Shown piece by piece: positions 1 to 7,446 of a DNA stretch of 21,177 nucleotides; the first letter of the stretch is position 1; each line of letters begins with the position of its first letter. The notes below the pieces were generated by a model. That model made no database searches, had not been told where the DNA came from, and saw only the letters and a program-made list of their open reading frames with translations. The DNA is taken from the IMG/VR virus record IMGVR_UViG_3300046170_000516, positions 1 to 21,177 of that record. The stretch is one strand, 5' to 3'. Both the position numbers and the translations under genes were made by a program. Origin of the DNA: a virus.

Positions 1-558
1 GTTAAATAACCAGCCTTGCACTGCATATAGGCCATATGACTCTCTATAAACTCTAACGATATGCCTTGCGGCACACTTGGCTGCACCATATGGAGACTGA
101 GGTAGTAGCGGATGATTTTCATCTTGTGGCGTATATACGACATCGCCAAACTCCTCAGAAGAACCTGCGTTATAAAATCGGCAATGAGGAGCAAATCTAC
201 GGATAGATTCAAGTATATGCAACACCGAGCTTGCGTCTGTATCCCATGTTTGAATAGGGTATTCCCAGCTACCTGCAACGAAAGATTGAGCTGCAAAGTT
301 AATAAAATAATCTGGCTGAATGTCAATGACTACATCTCGAATACTATGGGCGTCGTTTAAATCCATATTAATTAGTTGAAATCTAGGCTCATCTTCTAAA
401 TGCAAAATATTTTCATGATTTTTAACGCTAAGCCTGCGCGCAGTGCCGTAAAGCATGAAATCAGTTTTACCAAATTCTTGTTTAAATAATTTCAAAAGAT
501 AGTCCACCATGTGGCTACCATCTTGACCCGTTACTCCTGTTATAATTATTTTTTTCAT
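1..558 (-). CDS. gmd: GDP-mannose 4,6-dehydratase, 3' end beyond window
   Basis: Short-chain dehydratase that converts GDP-mannose to GDP-4-keto-6-deoxymannose in the cytoplasm. It is the entry step to GDP-fucose, GDP-rhamnose and GDP-perosamine. The 186 visible residues hold the NAD(P)-binding GxxGxxG (G8, G11, G14, in GVTGQDG), the NFAAQSFV strand (87-94), the GSSEEFG catalytic loop (S133, E135) and the Y157-x3-K161 pair in SPYGAAK. These fit the T/S-E-Y-K active site of the family. The usual length is about 340-370 aa, so roughly half is missing off the left edge. The start ATG at 558 is immediately upstream of the Rossmann motif, and no Shine-Dalgarno is visible. A TATAAT lies 9 nt before the ATG. 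It is the last visible gene of the minus-strand glycan island and fits the neighbouring perosamine-type aminotransferase and N-formyltransferase. Family assignment is firm; the final sugar is inferred from neighbours. Confidence 0.93.
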   Translation of the reverse strand, partial: MKKIIITGVTGQDGSHMVDYLLKLFKQEFGKTDFMLYGTARRLSVKNHENILHLEDEPRFQLINMDLNDAHSIRDVVIDIQPDYFINFAAQSFVAGSWEYPIQTWDTDASSVLHILESIRRFAPHCRFYNAGSSEEFGDVVYTPQDENHPLLPQSPYGAAKCAARHIVRVYRESYGLYAVQGWLFN

Positions 559-590
559 TCTATAAAAATTATATTACATTATTAAGGTTT

Positions 591-1451
591 TTAAAGTGGT
601 ATATCTTTATTTAAGTCTTTTATCATTTCATTTAAATTTATATACTCAGGATAATCTCCGCAGTATTGTTTAAGTCCCTTAGGTAATGATGGATGCATAT
701 TAGGATACCCAAAGATATCATCAGATTTTATTTTTGATTTAAAATCTTCAAACTTATTCCAAACATTTTTAGTCCATTTTTCATATAGTGGAATATTATT
801 CGAGTTTCCTGTTGGTGGTTTTGTGTAATGATTAATTTTACTTTTTACCCTAGTCTCACCTACCCATGCAAAATGATAACATGATTCATCTTCTACTTTA
901 CAACTATTGCAATATTGTGAAGAAATGTTGCAGTGTCCGTAAATATTTCCTGGTTTATGTCTCGCAATTCTAGAGAAAAAGTTCCATCTATCTGATTGCT
1001 CATCAACAGTGATTGTTTTATGATCCTTTAAAAAAACATAATGATCTATTTCAATGGAGTTTACTTCTAGGTTTTTTTTAAAAATGTCATCAACTTTTTC
1101 AAGTAATGACTTGTTGAAAAATTCATCTAAATCAAAGCACCAAAAAGAATCAATATCATCCCGAACATAAGATGATCCAACTGCAAACATTTTTCTTTTC
1201 TGAAAAGAGCCGTCTCCTTTGAAATTTGTTACATCGGACAGATCAGTCTTTTCGATTAAAATAATTTTGCTATCTGGATCTGGATAATCTTTTATAAACT
1301 CATGAGATCCATCGGTAGAGAAATGGAAGTTTGGAGTTCCTACATTTAAATCATAAAAAATTAATTGATCAAAATTATCATACAGAAAATCCATTTTTTG
1401 TTTTAAAAATGGAAGTTCATTGTAAAGAATGCTAAAGTGACATTTTCTCAT
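591..1451 (-). CDS. glycosyltransferase-like protein (GT-A type, DLDEF motif)
   Basis: Probable sugar transferase of the GT-A fold. The N-terminus opens directly into a strand with ILYNELPFLKQ, as in GT2/GT92-like enzymes. The centre has SFWCFDLDEFF (residues 102-112), in which D107-x-D109-E is the likely DxD metal and nucleotide-sugar motif. A cysteine-containing stretch (around 175-192) may bind metal or be structural. There is no signal peptide or membrane segment, so it is probably cytosolic. It lies 9 nt downstream of the aminotransferase gene and 32 nt upstream of gmd, within one transcript. No Shine-Dalgarno is seen. Donor and acceptor are unknown; the adjacent sugar genes make an N-formylperosamine donor plausible but unproven. 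Confidence 0.7.
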   Translation of the reverse strand: MRKCHFSILYNELPFLKQKMDFLYDNFDQLIFYDLNVGTPNFHFSTDGSHEFIKDYPDPDSKIILIEKTDLSDVTNFKGDGSFQKRKMFAVGSSYVRDDIDSFWCFDLDEFFNKSLLEKVDDIFKKNLEVNSIEIDHYVFLKDHKTITVDEQSDRWNFFSRIARHKPGNIYGHCNISSQYCNSCKVEDESCYHFAWVGETRVKSKINHYTKPPTGNSNNIPLYEKWTKNVWNKFEDFKSKIKSDDIFGYPNMHPSLPKGLKQYCGDYPEYINLNEMIKDLNKDIPL

Positions 1452-1460
1452 TTAGTAAAG

Positions 1461-2591
1461 CTATTGTTTAAAATAATCTTTAATATGTTTGCAAATGTAT
1501 ACAACCTCAGACTTTGTCAATTCAGGGTAGCTGGGCAACATTAAAACGCTCTTCCATAGCTCATCTGCGACACAGTCATTAGGGTATTGACTTAAGTGTT
1601 TGTGCTGATTTATTGGTGGGAACATACTGCGTGAGTCAATCTTGTTTCTGTATAAATTTAATTGTAAATCTGCCGCTGATTTTAATTTGCATTTTATAGA
1701 AAACATCCAATTTGAATGTGATGTATCTACTTCGGCTTCCTGAAAATCTATTTCATCAACCATGCATAATTCTTGTTTATAAGTATTGAATATTGTCCGC
1801 TTTTTTTCCAATATTTCATCTAAGATTTCTAGTTGCCCTAGGAGTATGGCAGCTTGAACATTGGTCATGCGATAATTGTAACCTAATTTATTGAAAATAT
1901 AATTACTAGAACAGTTTCCTTGATTTTTAACGGAGTTGAGGTGCTCAAATAATTCTTCGTCATTAGTGAAAACTGCTCCGCCCTCGCCACTTGTTATGGT
2001 TTTATTTCCAAAAAAAGAGACAGAAGAAAGTAATGAAGCGTTACCGCTTAAGGTGTTGTTGTATGAACCTAAAAAACCCTCGCAATTATCTTCAACAAAA
2101 ATGGTACGATTACTCCAATCGCGAATGCTGTTTTGAATTTTAGGTACATTTACTATATTCCCAAGATTGTGAACGACGAGAACGCCGATCATTCTTGCGT
2201 GATCTAAATGAGGCATGATGTCTTTTAGGTTATGCTCTGCATGTATTGCGTCAATATAGTTTGAGTTCCAGGTGTCTGGATTCATTTCGGCAACTCTAAA
2301 AATATAATCTTCTGACATCATAAAGCTATTCCACGCGGCAACATATACGCCGTTTGGAACAATCAATGTATCTATGTCAGGGTATTTGTGCTTTAGACCT
2401 ATAGAAAGTAAATGGGTCGCAGAAGTTCCGCTATTGGTTAAGAGGGCGAATTTAGATTGATTTTTTTCTTTAACCATATCTTCTGCCTGAGAGACGTATT
2501 TTCCTTGAGAAGATATCCAGCCAGAATCTATAGCTTCGTGCGCATATCGCAGACTATTGGGAGGTAAATAAGGCTTGTAAATTGGTATCAT
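1461..2591 (-). CDS. DegT/DnrJ/EryC1-type sugar aminotransferase, probable GDP-perosamine synthase
   Basis: PLP-dependent nucleotide-sugar aminotransferase, 376 aa, normal length for the family. The PLP lysine is K197 in SFFGNKTITSGEGG, and the aspartate contacting the PLP ring nitrogen is D168 in VEDNCEG. Further family marks are the N-terminal MIPIYKPYL and SGWISSQGKYV segments, the TNSGTSATH phosphate loop (52-60) and LGYNYRMTNVQAA (237-249). The presence of lysine, not histidine, at the PLP position points to a true aminotransferase, not a ColD-type dehydrase. With gmd two genes away, the best reading is amination of GDP-4-keto-6-deoxymannose to GDP-perosamine (Per/RfbE type). Other 4-amino sugars remain possible. 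It ends 9 nt before the next glycosyltransferase. No clear Shine-Dalgarno is visible. Confidence 0.88.
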   Translation of the reverse strand: MIPIYKPYLPPNSLRYAHEAIDSGWISSQGKYVSQAEDMVKEKNQSKFALLTNSGTSATHLLSIGLKHKYPDIDTLIVPNGVYVAAWNSFMMSEDYIFRVAEMNPDTWNSNYIDAIHAEHNLKDIMPHLDHARMIGVLVVHNLGNIVNVPKIQNSIRDWSNRTIFVEDNCEGFLGSYNNTLSGNASLLSSVSFFGNKTITSGEGGAVFTNDEELFEHLNSVKNQGNCSSNYIFNKLGYNYRMTNVQAAILLGQLEILDEILEKKRTIFNTYKQELCMVDEIDFQEAEVDTSHSNWMFSIKCKLKSAADLQLNLYRNKIDSRSMFPPINQHKHLSQYPNDCVADELWKSVLMLPSYPELTKSEVVYICKHIKDYFKQ

Positions 2592-2621
2592 TGTCTGCCG
2601 CTAAATTCGACTGATATTTGT

Positions 2622-2930
2622 TTAATAAGTTTTGTGTTTTCGTTGAATAAACTTTCCGTCATCTAAATCTTTTCCAGATAAGCCAGATTTTATAATGTCT
2701 ATGATTTTTTCATCTATCTCATCGATAATTGAATTTCTTTGGACATTAAGGTCTGCAACTTTTTTGAAACAATTAAAGATCGCTTCTTGATCTTTTTCGT
2801 TAGACAAGTATTCTTTTTTGAATTGATCGAAATCCATGTGTCTAATTGCGTAATAAATCTCTTGATTATTCCACATTTTAAGATCAGCTGTAATTAATTT
2901 ATCTATTAAACTGCCTATTGTATCTGCCAT
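2622..2930 (-). CDS. small unknown protein of the glycan island
   Basis: Protein of 102 aa, predicted all-helical and soluble. Its N-terminus, TIGSLIDKLITADLKMWNN, resembles short proteins found in polysaccharide loci of bacteria and phages (possibly DUF4254-like; I cannot verify this). It ends in a basic FIQRKHKTY tail. It lies between the formyltransferase and the aminotransferase genes, so a link to glycan synthesis is likely, but no activity can be named. The gene has its own promoter-like box: TATAAT sits 6 nt before the ATG and no Shine-Dalgarno is present. The box closely matches the one before the first gene of the island at 7112. The downstream gap to the aminotransferase is about 30 nt. 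Confidence 0.75.
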   Translation of the reverse strand: MADTIGSLIDKLITADLKMWNNQEIYYAIRHMDFDQFKKEYLSNEKDQEAIFNCFKKVADLNVQRNSIIDEIDEKIIDIIKSGLSGKDLDDGKFIQRKHKTY

Positions 2931-2967
2931 AATATTATTATATAGTTAAATTTATTTATTTCCATAA
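2931..2967 (-). promoter_or_regulatory. predicted leaderless promoter box before the small gene
   Basis: On the minus strand the box begins TTATGGA and ends TATATAATAATATT directly against the ATG. The -10 TATAAT is at 2937-2942 with a 6-nt discriminator, so a sigma-70-type start would fall on the A of the ATG. The box (37 bp, 40 with the ATG) matches the one at 7113-7149 at most positions and with identical spacing. No good TTGACA is present. It lies in the 46-nt gap after the formyltransferase stop codon. Confidence 0.55.
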
Positions 2968-2976
2968 TTTTAAAAT

Positions 2977-3678
2977 TTAAAGTTCATTTATCGACTTAAT
3001 TTCTTTCCCTTTATATGTTGCACATTTTAAAGGAGGGTATATCATGGCTCTTATAAAACGCTCTTTTTTGTCAATGGCCCAGGATTCATCTATTTCTCCG
3101 CTATGAGGGCAGCCTCTTTTATTATATGTTATGGTTCCTTTTTGTTCTGAGCCTGCGTAACCATTTTCAATTAACGATAACACTTTATTGAAAAATTTTA
3201 AGGCTTCAAACATTGTTCTTTGATATAAGGTTTCTTGAGTATCAAATTCCTCTATTAATACTCTTTCTTGAAGAATTATTTTACCATCATCGATTTTTTC
3301 ATTCATGAAGTGATATGTAAAGCCAGCTTCTTTATCTCCATTTATTAAGGCCCAAGTTAGACTACTACAACCTCTGTATTTTGGCAATAACGACGGATGG
3401 AGATTGAAGCTGTTTTTTGTCAATACCTCCGCTGGAATGATATAAGAGTAATATACTGAAATCACTATGTCTGGATTAAAAGGAAGGTTCTCTTTTTTAA
3501 TTTTTTCTAAAGAATAATTTATTTTTAATTTTTTACAGTAGTTTTCCATATCATTAATATAATAAGGTCTTCGCTCTGTATAAACATATAGATTTACATC
3601 TTTTCTCGAATGCAGGATCTCTAAGGCTTTGCAGCCTGCCCAGTTTGTTCCGCATAATATAACGTTTTTTATTTTCAT
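2977..3678 (-). CDS. sugar N-formyltransferase (WbkC/ArnA-N type)
   Basis: Transfers a formyl group from 10-formyltetrahydrofolate to the amino group of a nucleotide sugar. The 233-aa protein is a formyl-transferase catalytic domain with the N-H-D active site: N92 and H94 in FNLHPSLLPKYRG, and D130 in EKIDDGKIILQ. The N-terminus VILCGTNWAG matches the start of methionyl-tRNA-formyltransferase-like folds. The protein is shorter than Fmt (about 310 aa) and lacks its C-terminal tRNA domain, which favours a sugar substrate. Beside gmd and a perosamine-synthase-type aminotransferase, the expected product is GDP-N-formylperosamine, as made by WbkC in Brucella. The start ATG overlaps the upstream stop by 4 nt (translational coupling). 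Activity type is firm; the exact sugar is inferred. Confidence 0.88.
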   Translation of the reverse strand: MKIKNVILCGTNWAGCKALEILHSRKDVNLYVYTERRPYYINDMENYCKKLKINYSLEKIKKENLPFNPDIVISVYYSYIIPAEVLTKNSFNLHPSLLPKYRGCSSLTWALINGDKEAGFTYHFMNEKIDDGKIILQERVLIEEFDTQETLYQRTMFEALKFFNKVLSLIENGYAGSEQKGTITYNKRGCPHSGEIDESWAIDKKERFIRAMIYPPLKCATYKGKEIKSINEL

Positions 3679-4358
3679 GTAGAAATTATTTTGTATTTTT
3701 CTTTATTTCTGAAATTTAAATTGTCCCTAATCGGGTAAAAAAATGCTTTTTGGTTTTCTTTTGGTATATCTAACATTTCAATTAAGCAGAGTAGGCCGCC
3801 ATTCATTATATGAAGCTCTTTAGCTCTTTTTATTATAGGCTCCATTTCAAAAATATTCAAGTCTGGTATATTTTTTACTACTTGTAGGTTAGTTGAAGCT
3901 TGAAATGTAAAGCCTCTGCGCTCATCATCAAAAACGAAGGCGAAATCTTCTTTTGGGCAATATTTTTCAATTATATGCCGCTCATTAAGTTTAGGAGATG
4001 ACCAGTGTGTATATTTTATATTGTAGTCTAAATTTAAGAGGTCATAAAAAGCTTTGTCCCAGTATATATCTGAAAGATGTCTGCCATGCGGTATTAAAGT
4101 TCTAATTACATTTAAATTTAAATCTTTTGATATTTGATTGGATTCTTGATCTTCATTTATTCCTGGTATCTCTACGACTTCAATGTCTTCGTAATCCTTG
4201 TATAAAAAAGATATATTTTGCACATTCCGAGTTTTAGTTAGTACATGTATTTTCTTTTGAAGTTCAATTCTAAGGTAGTGAACAATGCCACAGCAAGATA
4301 TTTGATCTCCAAGCCCTAGGTGGGATCTGAATAAAATGTCTTTATTAAAAAACTTCAT
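3675..4358 (-). CDS. glycosyltransferase-like protein (GT-B / GT9-like, weak)
   Basis: Protein of 227 aa opening with FRSHLGLGDQISCCGIVHYL (positions 10-29). This is the glycine-rich first loop typical of GT-B heptosyl- or fucosyl-transferase-like proteins that act on surface sugars. The second half has IIKRAKELHIMNGGLLCLIE, reminiscent of the GT-B region around the nucleotide-sugar site, where an E/H...S/N...G pattern is common. It is short for GT9 (about 320-350 aa), so it may be a reduced phage form. It overlaps both neighbours by 4 nt, giving strong coupling in the glycan operon. No signal peptide or membrane helix. Function at the level of glycosyltransferase is likely; substrate is unknown. 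Confidence 0.6.
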   Translation of the reverse strand: MKFFNKDILFRSHLGLGDQISCCGIVHYLRIELQKKIHVLTKTRNVQNISFLYKDYEDIEVVEIPGINEDQESNQISKDLNLNVIRTLIPHGRHLSDIYWDKAFYDLLNLDYNIKYTHWSSPKLNERHIIEKYCPKEDFAFVFDDERRGFTFQASTNLQVVKNIPDLNIFEMEPIIKRAKELHIMNGGLLCLIEMLDIPKENQKAFFYPIRDNLNFRNKEKYKIIST

Positions 4359-4996
4359 TGACTATAAGATATGAGCGGTACATTAAGGAAAATGCCCCTG
4401 TATCCATTGCGCACTAAGTCTTGGCAGAATTTACCATCTTCTCCCATTTCCTTTTTACCGAAAGAAATTTGCTGATACTTTAATGATTTAAATATTTCTG
4501 ATTTTACTGTAAGGTGCCCGTGGCAAATTGCGAAATTATTATCTACAATTAAATTTGTATGAGTAGAATTTATACTGAAGTTATGATATGTGTCAATATT
4601 TAATGATTTAATATTTTCAAACTTTGAATTGTTGATTTGATAGTTGTGAAGCAAGAAATCGTAACCTTGTATGTGATGTTTACAAAATTCAATTTTTTGA
4701 GGATGCGGAATATCGTCAACATCAAAAAACATAATATAATCAGATTCGCTCATCGATGCTCCAGCGTTTCTCGCAACTGATTGAACACACCTTTGTTCTT
4801 GATTTGTGTTTTTTATTGGGACGTTTTTATTATTAATTTGTACGTTTTTATACTTTTTAAGTAAATGATTCTTTATGCCGCTAGAGGATATTATAATCTC
4901 GTCAGGAGTGTCAGTTTGGTTTTTGAATTGCTCCAGTAATCCGTCAAGCAAATAAAAATCTAAATCATAACATGTAATACATAAAGCAATACTCAT
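4355..4996 (-). CDS. GT2-family glycosyltransferase
   Basis: Classic GT-A/GT2 domain of 213 aa. It starts in the nucleotide-binding strand (ALCITCYDLDFYLLDGL), has PDEIIISSSG (31-40) in place of the usual DDGS segment, then RNAGASMSESDYIMFFDVDD (76-95). D92-x-D94-D95 is the metal-binding DxD. A second-half HGHLTVKSEIF and GEDGKFCQDL hold the likely acceptor-site acid (ED motif). No membrane segment, so it is a soluble cytosolic enzyme. It overlaps the next gene by 4 nt and follows the previous one by a single base. A purine-rich AGAAAGATGG lies just upstream but is not a clean Shine-Dalgarno. Donor and acceptor unknown. Confidence 0.82.
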   Translation of the reverse strand: MSIALCITCYDLDFYLLDGLLEQFKNQTDTPDEIIISSSGIKNHLLKKYKNVQINNKNVPIKNTNQEQRCVQSVARNAGASMSESDYIMFFDVDDIPHPQKIEFCKHHIQGYDFLLHNYQINNSKFENIKSLNIDTYHNFSINSTHTNLIVDNNFAICHGHLTVKSEIFKSLKYQQISFGKKEMGEDGKFCQDLVRNGYRGIFLNVPLISYSQ

Positions 4997-4997
4997 T

Positions 4998-5654
4998 TTA
5001 CCATCTTTCTATTGGGCCCACTTGATTGTCTGCAGTTATACGTTCTCCTATAAAAGAGCCATGTTTAAATGGTTGGTGATTTGGGAATTTTATGCCGTTA
5101 TGTCTTTGCCTATCGTCGTGTTCCAAGAAATTTTTGTTATATTTTTCGTATAAAAAATGCAATGATCTTTGATCGTCATTATAATGGGTTCCAAAAGATG
5201 AATTAATCACTTGTTGGTATGCTTGAACTGTGTCGATAGGACCTTGCGTTTTTGCGCCCCATAATCCACCCATAACATAAAGATGGTGATGAAAGTGATC
5301 ACGCATTGAATGAAACTGAAAATCACTATTCTCCCATTCTAAAACAGCTTGGTATTCTTTATCTGAAATTCTAGAATCACAATCCCTACTCACAAAGATT
5401 GAAATTTCGGAGTCTAACATTGGTTTGAATCTTTCAAAAAGCATTGAAAAATCTTTAGAGCTTTCTGATAAAATAATTTTGCCTCCGACTTCTTTGATTT
5501 TTTCTTGAATATCTTGGCTTACTGATGGGTGAGTATAAAACCAGCTTTCCCAACCTGAATAAAATTCACTACCAATACTTTTGGCGTTTTCGATTGCACC
5601 GACTGTATAATGCTCGCAGTCTCCCCAGAGTGAAAATGATACTACTTTTTTCAT
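4998..5654 (-). CDS. glycosyltransferase-like protein with DCD motif
   Basis: Protein of 218 aa beginning KKVVSFSLWGDCEHYTVGAI. This matches a family I recognise from phage and bacterial polysaccharide loci, usually described only as hypothetical or glycosyltransferase-like. The SIFVSRDCDSRIS segment (85-97) supplies a DxD (D91-x-D93), and FHSMRDHFHHHLYVMGGLWG (114-133) is the family's other conserved block, rich in histidine. The layout suggests a GT-A fold acting on a nucleotide sugar. It overlaps the upstream gene by 4 nt. No Shine-Dalgarno, signal peptide or membrane segment. A transferase role is a reasonable inference; specificity cannot be read from the sequence. Confidence 0.65.
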   Translation of the reverse strand: MKKVVSFSLWGDCEHYTVGAIENAKSIGSEFYSGWESWFYTHPSVSQDIQEKIKEVGGKIILSESSKDFSMLFERFKPMLDSEISIFVSRDCDSRISDKEYQAVLEWENSDFQFHSMRDHFHHHLYVMGGLWGAKTQGPIDTVQAYQQVINSSFGTHYNDDQRSLHFLYEKYNKNFLEHDDRQRHNGIKFPNHQPFKHGSFIGERITADNQVGPIERW

Positions 5655-6379
5655 GTTTTATATTTTGATTGTATTTCTTTATCGTGCGATTCTGACTCTT
5701 TGATTTTAGCTTGAGAGGCTGAATCAGGCCTATATAAAAAGTCACCAATGATATCTTGAGTTCTTTTAAATCTCATGCCCATCGAAAACATTCGCAACCA
5801 CATGTCATAATCCGCAGAAGAAAAATATTTTTCATCAAATTCACCAGCGTCCATCAGGGAGGCTTTTTTGACTAAAGGAAATGGCCCACAGGGATTAATT
5901 GTAAACATTAATTTTTTCTCTGATTCAGATAGTAGGGAGTCAGTTAAGTTTTTCCAATATTCACCTATAGGTAGGTTGTTTCCGCCAATTTCAGATACGA
6001 AATTGTGAACTCCGTAAAATAAATCTATCTCTGGAAACTCTTCGATATACCTATGATAGGTTGAAAGGGCGCAAAAATTAAGCCTATCGTCTGTGTTAAA
6101 ATTCATAACATATGGAGTGCTAGCTTTAGCTACTGCCAAATTCCATGCTCCATAAATGGATAAAAATCCAGGTTCAAAAATAGACACATTAATATGTGAG
6201 TTGAATTTAAAATTTTTAATTTTCTCAAGAGAGCCATCTGTTGAGCCCGCGTCTATGAAAAATAATTCAAAGGCTGCGCAAATCTGAGAGTTGATATTAT
6301 TTAAATAACCTTCAATCCATTTAATTGAATTATAAGTAGAGCAGTAAACCGTAATTTTACTTGTGGATAAAGTAGACAT
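5651..6379 (-). CDS. GT2-family glycosyltransferase
   Basis: GT-A/GT2 transferase of 242 aa from the ATG at 6379. Motifs in order: ITVYCSTYNSIKWIEGYL (9-26), FIDAGSTDGS (41-50; D43 and D48 of the nucleotide site), FNTDD (94-98; the DxD-type metal site), and ADYDMWLRMFSMG (189-201), the usual acceptor-site ED-x-D/LWLR block. The reading frame stays open upstream to 6574, but that extra part lies inside the upstream gene and does not resemble a transferase. The start at 6379 sits next to an AGAGAAG stretch and gives a 23-nt overlap with the upstream gene. It overlaps the downstream gene by 4 nt. Soluble; sugar specificity unknown. Confidence 0.83.
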   Translation of the reverse strand: MSTLSTSKITVYCSTYNSIKWIEGYLNNINSQICAAFELFFIDAGSTDGSLEKIKNFKFNSHINVSIFEPGFLSIYGAWNLAVAKASTPYVMNFNTDDRLNFCALSTYHRYIEEFPEIDLFYGVHNFVSEIGGNNLPIGEYWKNLTDSLLSESEKKLMFTINPCGPFPLVKKASLMDAGEFDEKYFSSADYDMWLRMFSMGMRFKRTQDIIGDFLYRPDSASQAKIKESESHDKEIQSKYKT

Positions 6380-7112
6380 CTTCTCTTTCATTTTGGTATT
6401 GTTTAAATTCACTACAAACAGGTTCGCCCATAATAAACTTTTTATCTTTGAATTGTGATCTAAGTAAATACTGGCAAAGCCACATATCTGAATTGAATTC
6501 TGGAACACCCATAGATTCTCTAACCTCCACAAATTTAGAGTAAAAGTTAGACATATCTTCATAAGCTCCACCAACTACTCCCATATTAATTAAATCCCAC
6601 AAATCAATGTTTAGCATAAACATCATTTTATCCTCGAAATTAAATTTGTCATGAACATTTAAATAATCCCCAAAATGCTTAAGTTTAATGCTGTCTTTGC
6701 ATGCGAAGTAAGATATGTCGGGATGATCCTTGATTAAGTTCAATGGGCTCTTTACGACCTTTACATCTGAAGCATCAGCATGAAAAACGTAATCAAATTT
6801 ATTCTTTTTTAAAAAATCATTGAAACAAAAAAACCGATAATCATTATTTGAGTATTCGAAGTCTCCTACTTTTATAAATTTTATATCTTCTGTTGTATAT
6901 TCCTCAATAAAAGCGTCAGAAAGATTATCGTGAAATATAAAACCTTTTAATTTTAATTTATCAACTGATTCGTACCAAGGTTTAATGTATTCAATTTCAT
7001 TGTTCTGCACTTTACCATCCGCAGCCCTTCCTACGACATAAGCATCAGTTGGGCTATTTGGGTGTTTCTTTTTAGAAAAATAAGAAGTTAGAATAGCTAT
7101 TGAATCTGACAT
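6357..7112 (-). CDS. putative GT-A-type glycosyltransferase, first gene of the glycan island
   Basis: Protein of 251 aa. It starts SIAILTSYFSKKKHP, has a mid-protein FDYVFHADASDVKVV (106-120) with D113-x-x-D116 in the place of a DxD, and ends KQYQNEREDVYFIHK, an IHK-type ending common in small phage and bacterial transferases. No signal peptide or membrane segment. As the most upstream gene of the island it follows the terminator at 7148-7171, and TATAAT lies 6 nt before the ATG with no Shine-Dalgarno, so a leaderless transcript is predicted. The last 23 nt overlap the next gene. Transferase identity rests on overall pattern and neighbours, so it is less certain than for the GT2 genes. Confidence 0.65.
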   Translation of the reverse strand: MSDSIAILTSYFSKKKHPNSPTDAYVVGRAADGKVQNNEIEYIKPWYESVDKLKLKGFIFHDNLSDAFIEEYTTEDIKFIKVGDFEYSNNDYRFFCFNDFLKKNKFDYVFHADASDVKVVKSPLNLIKDHPDISYFACKDSIKLKHFGDYLNVHDKFNFEDKMMFMLNIDLWDLINMGVVGGAYEDMSNFYSKFVEVRESMGVPEFNSDMWLCQYLLRSQFKDKKFIMGEPVCSEFKQYQNEREDVYFIHK

Positions 7113-7149
7113 TATATTATTATATATTAACTTAGATAAAAATCCATAA
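7113..7149 (-). promoter_or_regulatory. predicted leaderless promoter of the glycan island
   Basis: Minus-strand box from TTATGGA to the ATG at 7112, with -10 TATAAT at 7119-7124 and a 6-nt discriminator (AATATA). A sigma-70 start would fall on the initiator ATG itself. No good TTGACA is present. The box closely repeats the one at 2931-2967 with the same spacing. It begins inside the T-run of the upstream terminator, so termination and re-initiation abut. Confidence 0.6.
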
Positions 7150-7171
7150 AAAAGGGGCGCAAAGCGCCCCT
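7148..7171 (-). terminator. strong intrinsic terminator
   Basis: Perfect 8-bp inverted repeat (AGGGGCGC / GCGCCCCT on the minus strand) with a 3-nt loop, followed by six T residues in the minus-strand direction. It lies 27 nt past the stop of the small membrane-protein gene at 7199 and ends the upstream block. There is no T-run in the plus direction, so it is one-way. Confidence 0.93.
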
Positions 7172-7198
7172 AAATTAAACTCAATAAAGAGTTAGTTG

Positions 7199-7441
7199 TT
7201 ACTTATCAGAACTTGTAGATTTCTGGAATAAGGCAACAATTAGCAAAAGCGTAATAACTCCTGCAAGACTTGCGCCTTGTCCTACAAATCCAGTAACTAC
7301 TTCTTGGAGATTTCCAATTACATCAATTGGAGCTCCAGTACCGAATACAACTTGAGCGACAACAAGAAGCCCAATTAGCGTTAATAACAAGCTAGTGACT
7401 CCACCAGCATAAGTTTTGATTATTTCTAACGTATTTTTCAT
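7199..7441 (-). CDS. small two-helix membrane protein
   Basis: Protein of 80 aa with two strongly hydrophobic helices (about 13-33 and 54-73), a short linker containing VIGNLQEVV, and a charged C-terminal tail (KSTSSDK). Small phage membrane proteins starting MKNTLEIIKTYAGG are familiar from marine phages but have no agreed function. Size and two-helix layout would suit a class II holin, but no endolysin is next to it, so this is only one option. It directly follows the beta-barrel gene (5-nt gap) and is followed by the terminator, so the two are very likely co-expressed. A role with the beta-barrel in the envelope is possible. No Shine-Dalgarno upstream. Confidence 0.75.
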   Translation of the reverse strand: MKNTLEIIKTYAGGVTSLLLTLIGLLVVAQVVFGTGAPIDVIGNLQEVVTGFVGQGASLAGVITLLLIVALFQKSTSSDK

Positions 7442-7446
7442 AATAA

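Noticed and set aside
112-360. 82-aa plus-strand ORF
   Set aside because: It lies opposite the gmd reading frame, which has clear catalytic motifs; no start signal or family resemblance.
1936-2136. 66-aa plus-strand ORF
   Set aside because: Antisense to the aminotransferase active-site region; a shadow ORF.
6380-6574. N-terminal extension of the GT2 gene at 5651
   Set aside because: Lies in the coding region of the gene at 6357 and does not resemble a transferase; the ATG at 6379 starts just before the GT2 domain.
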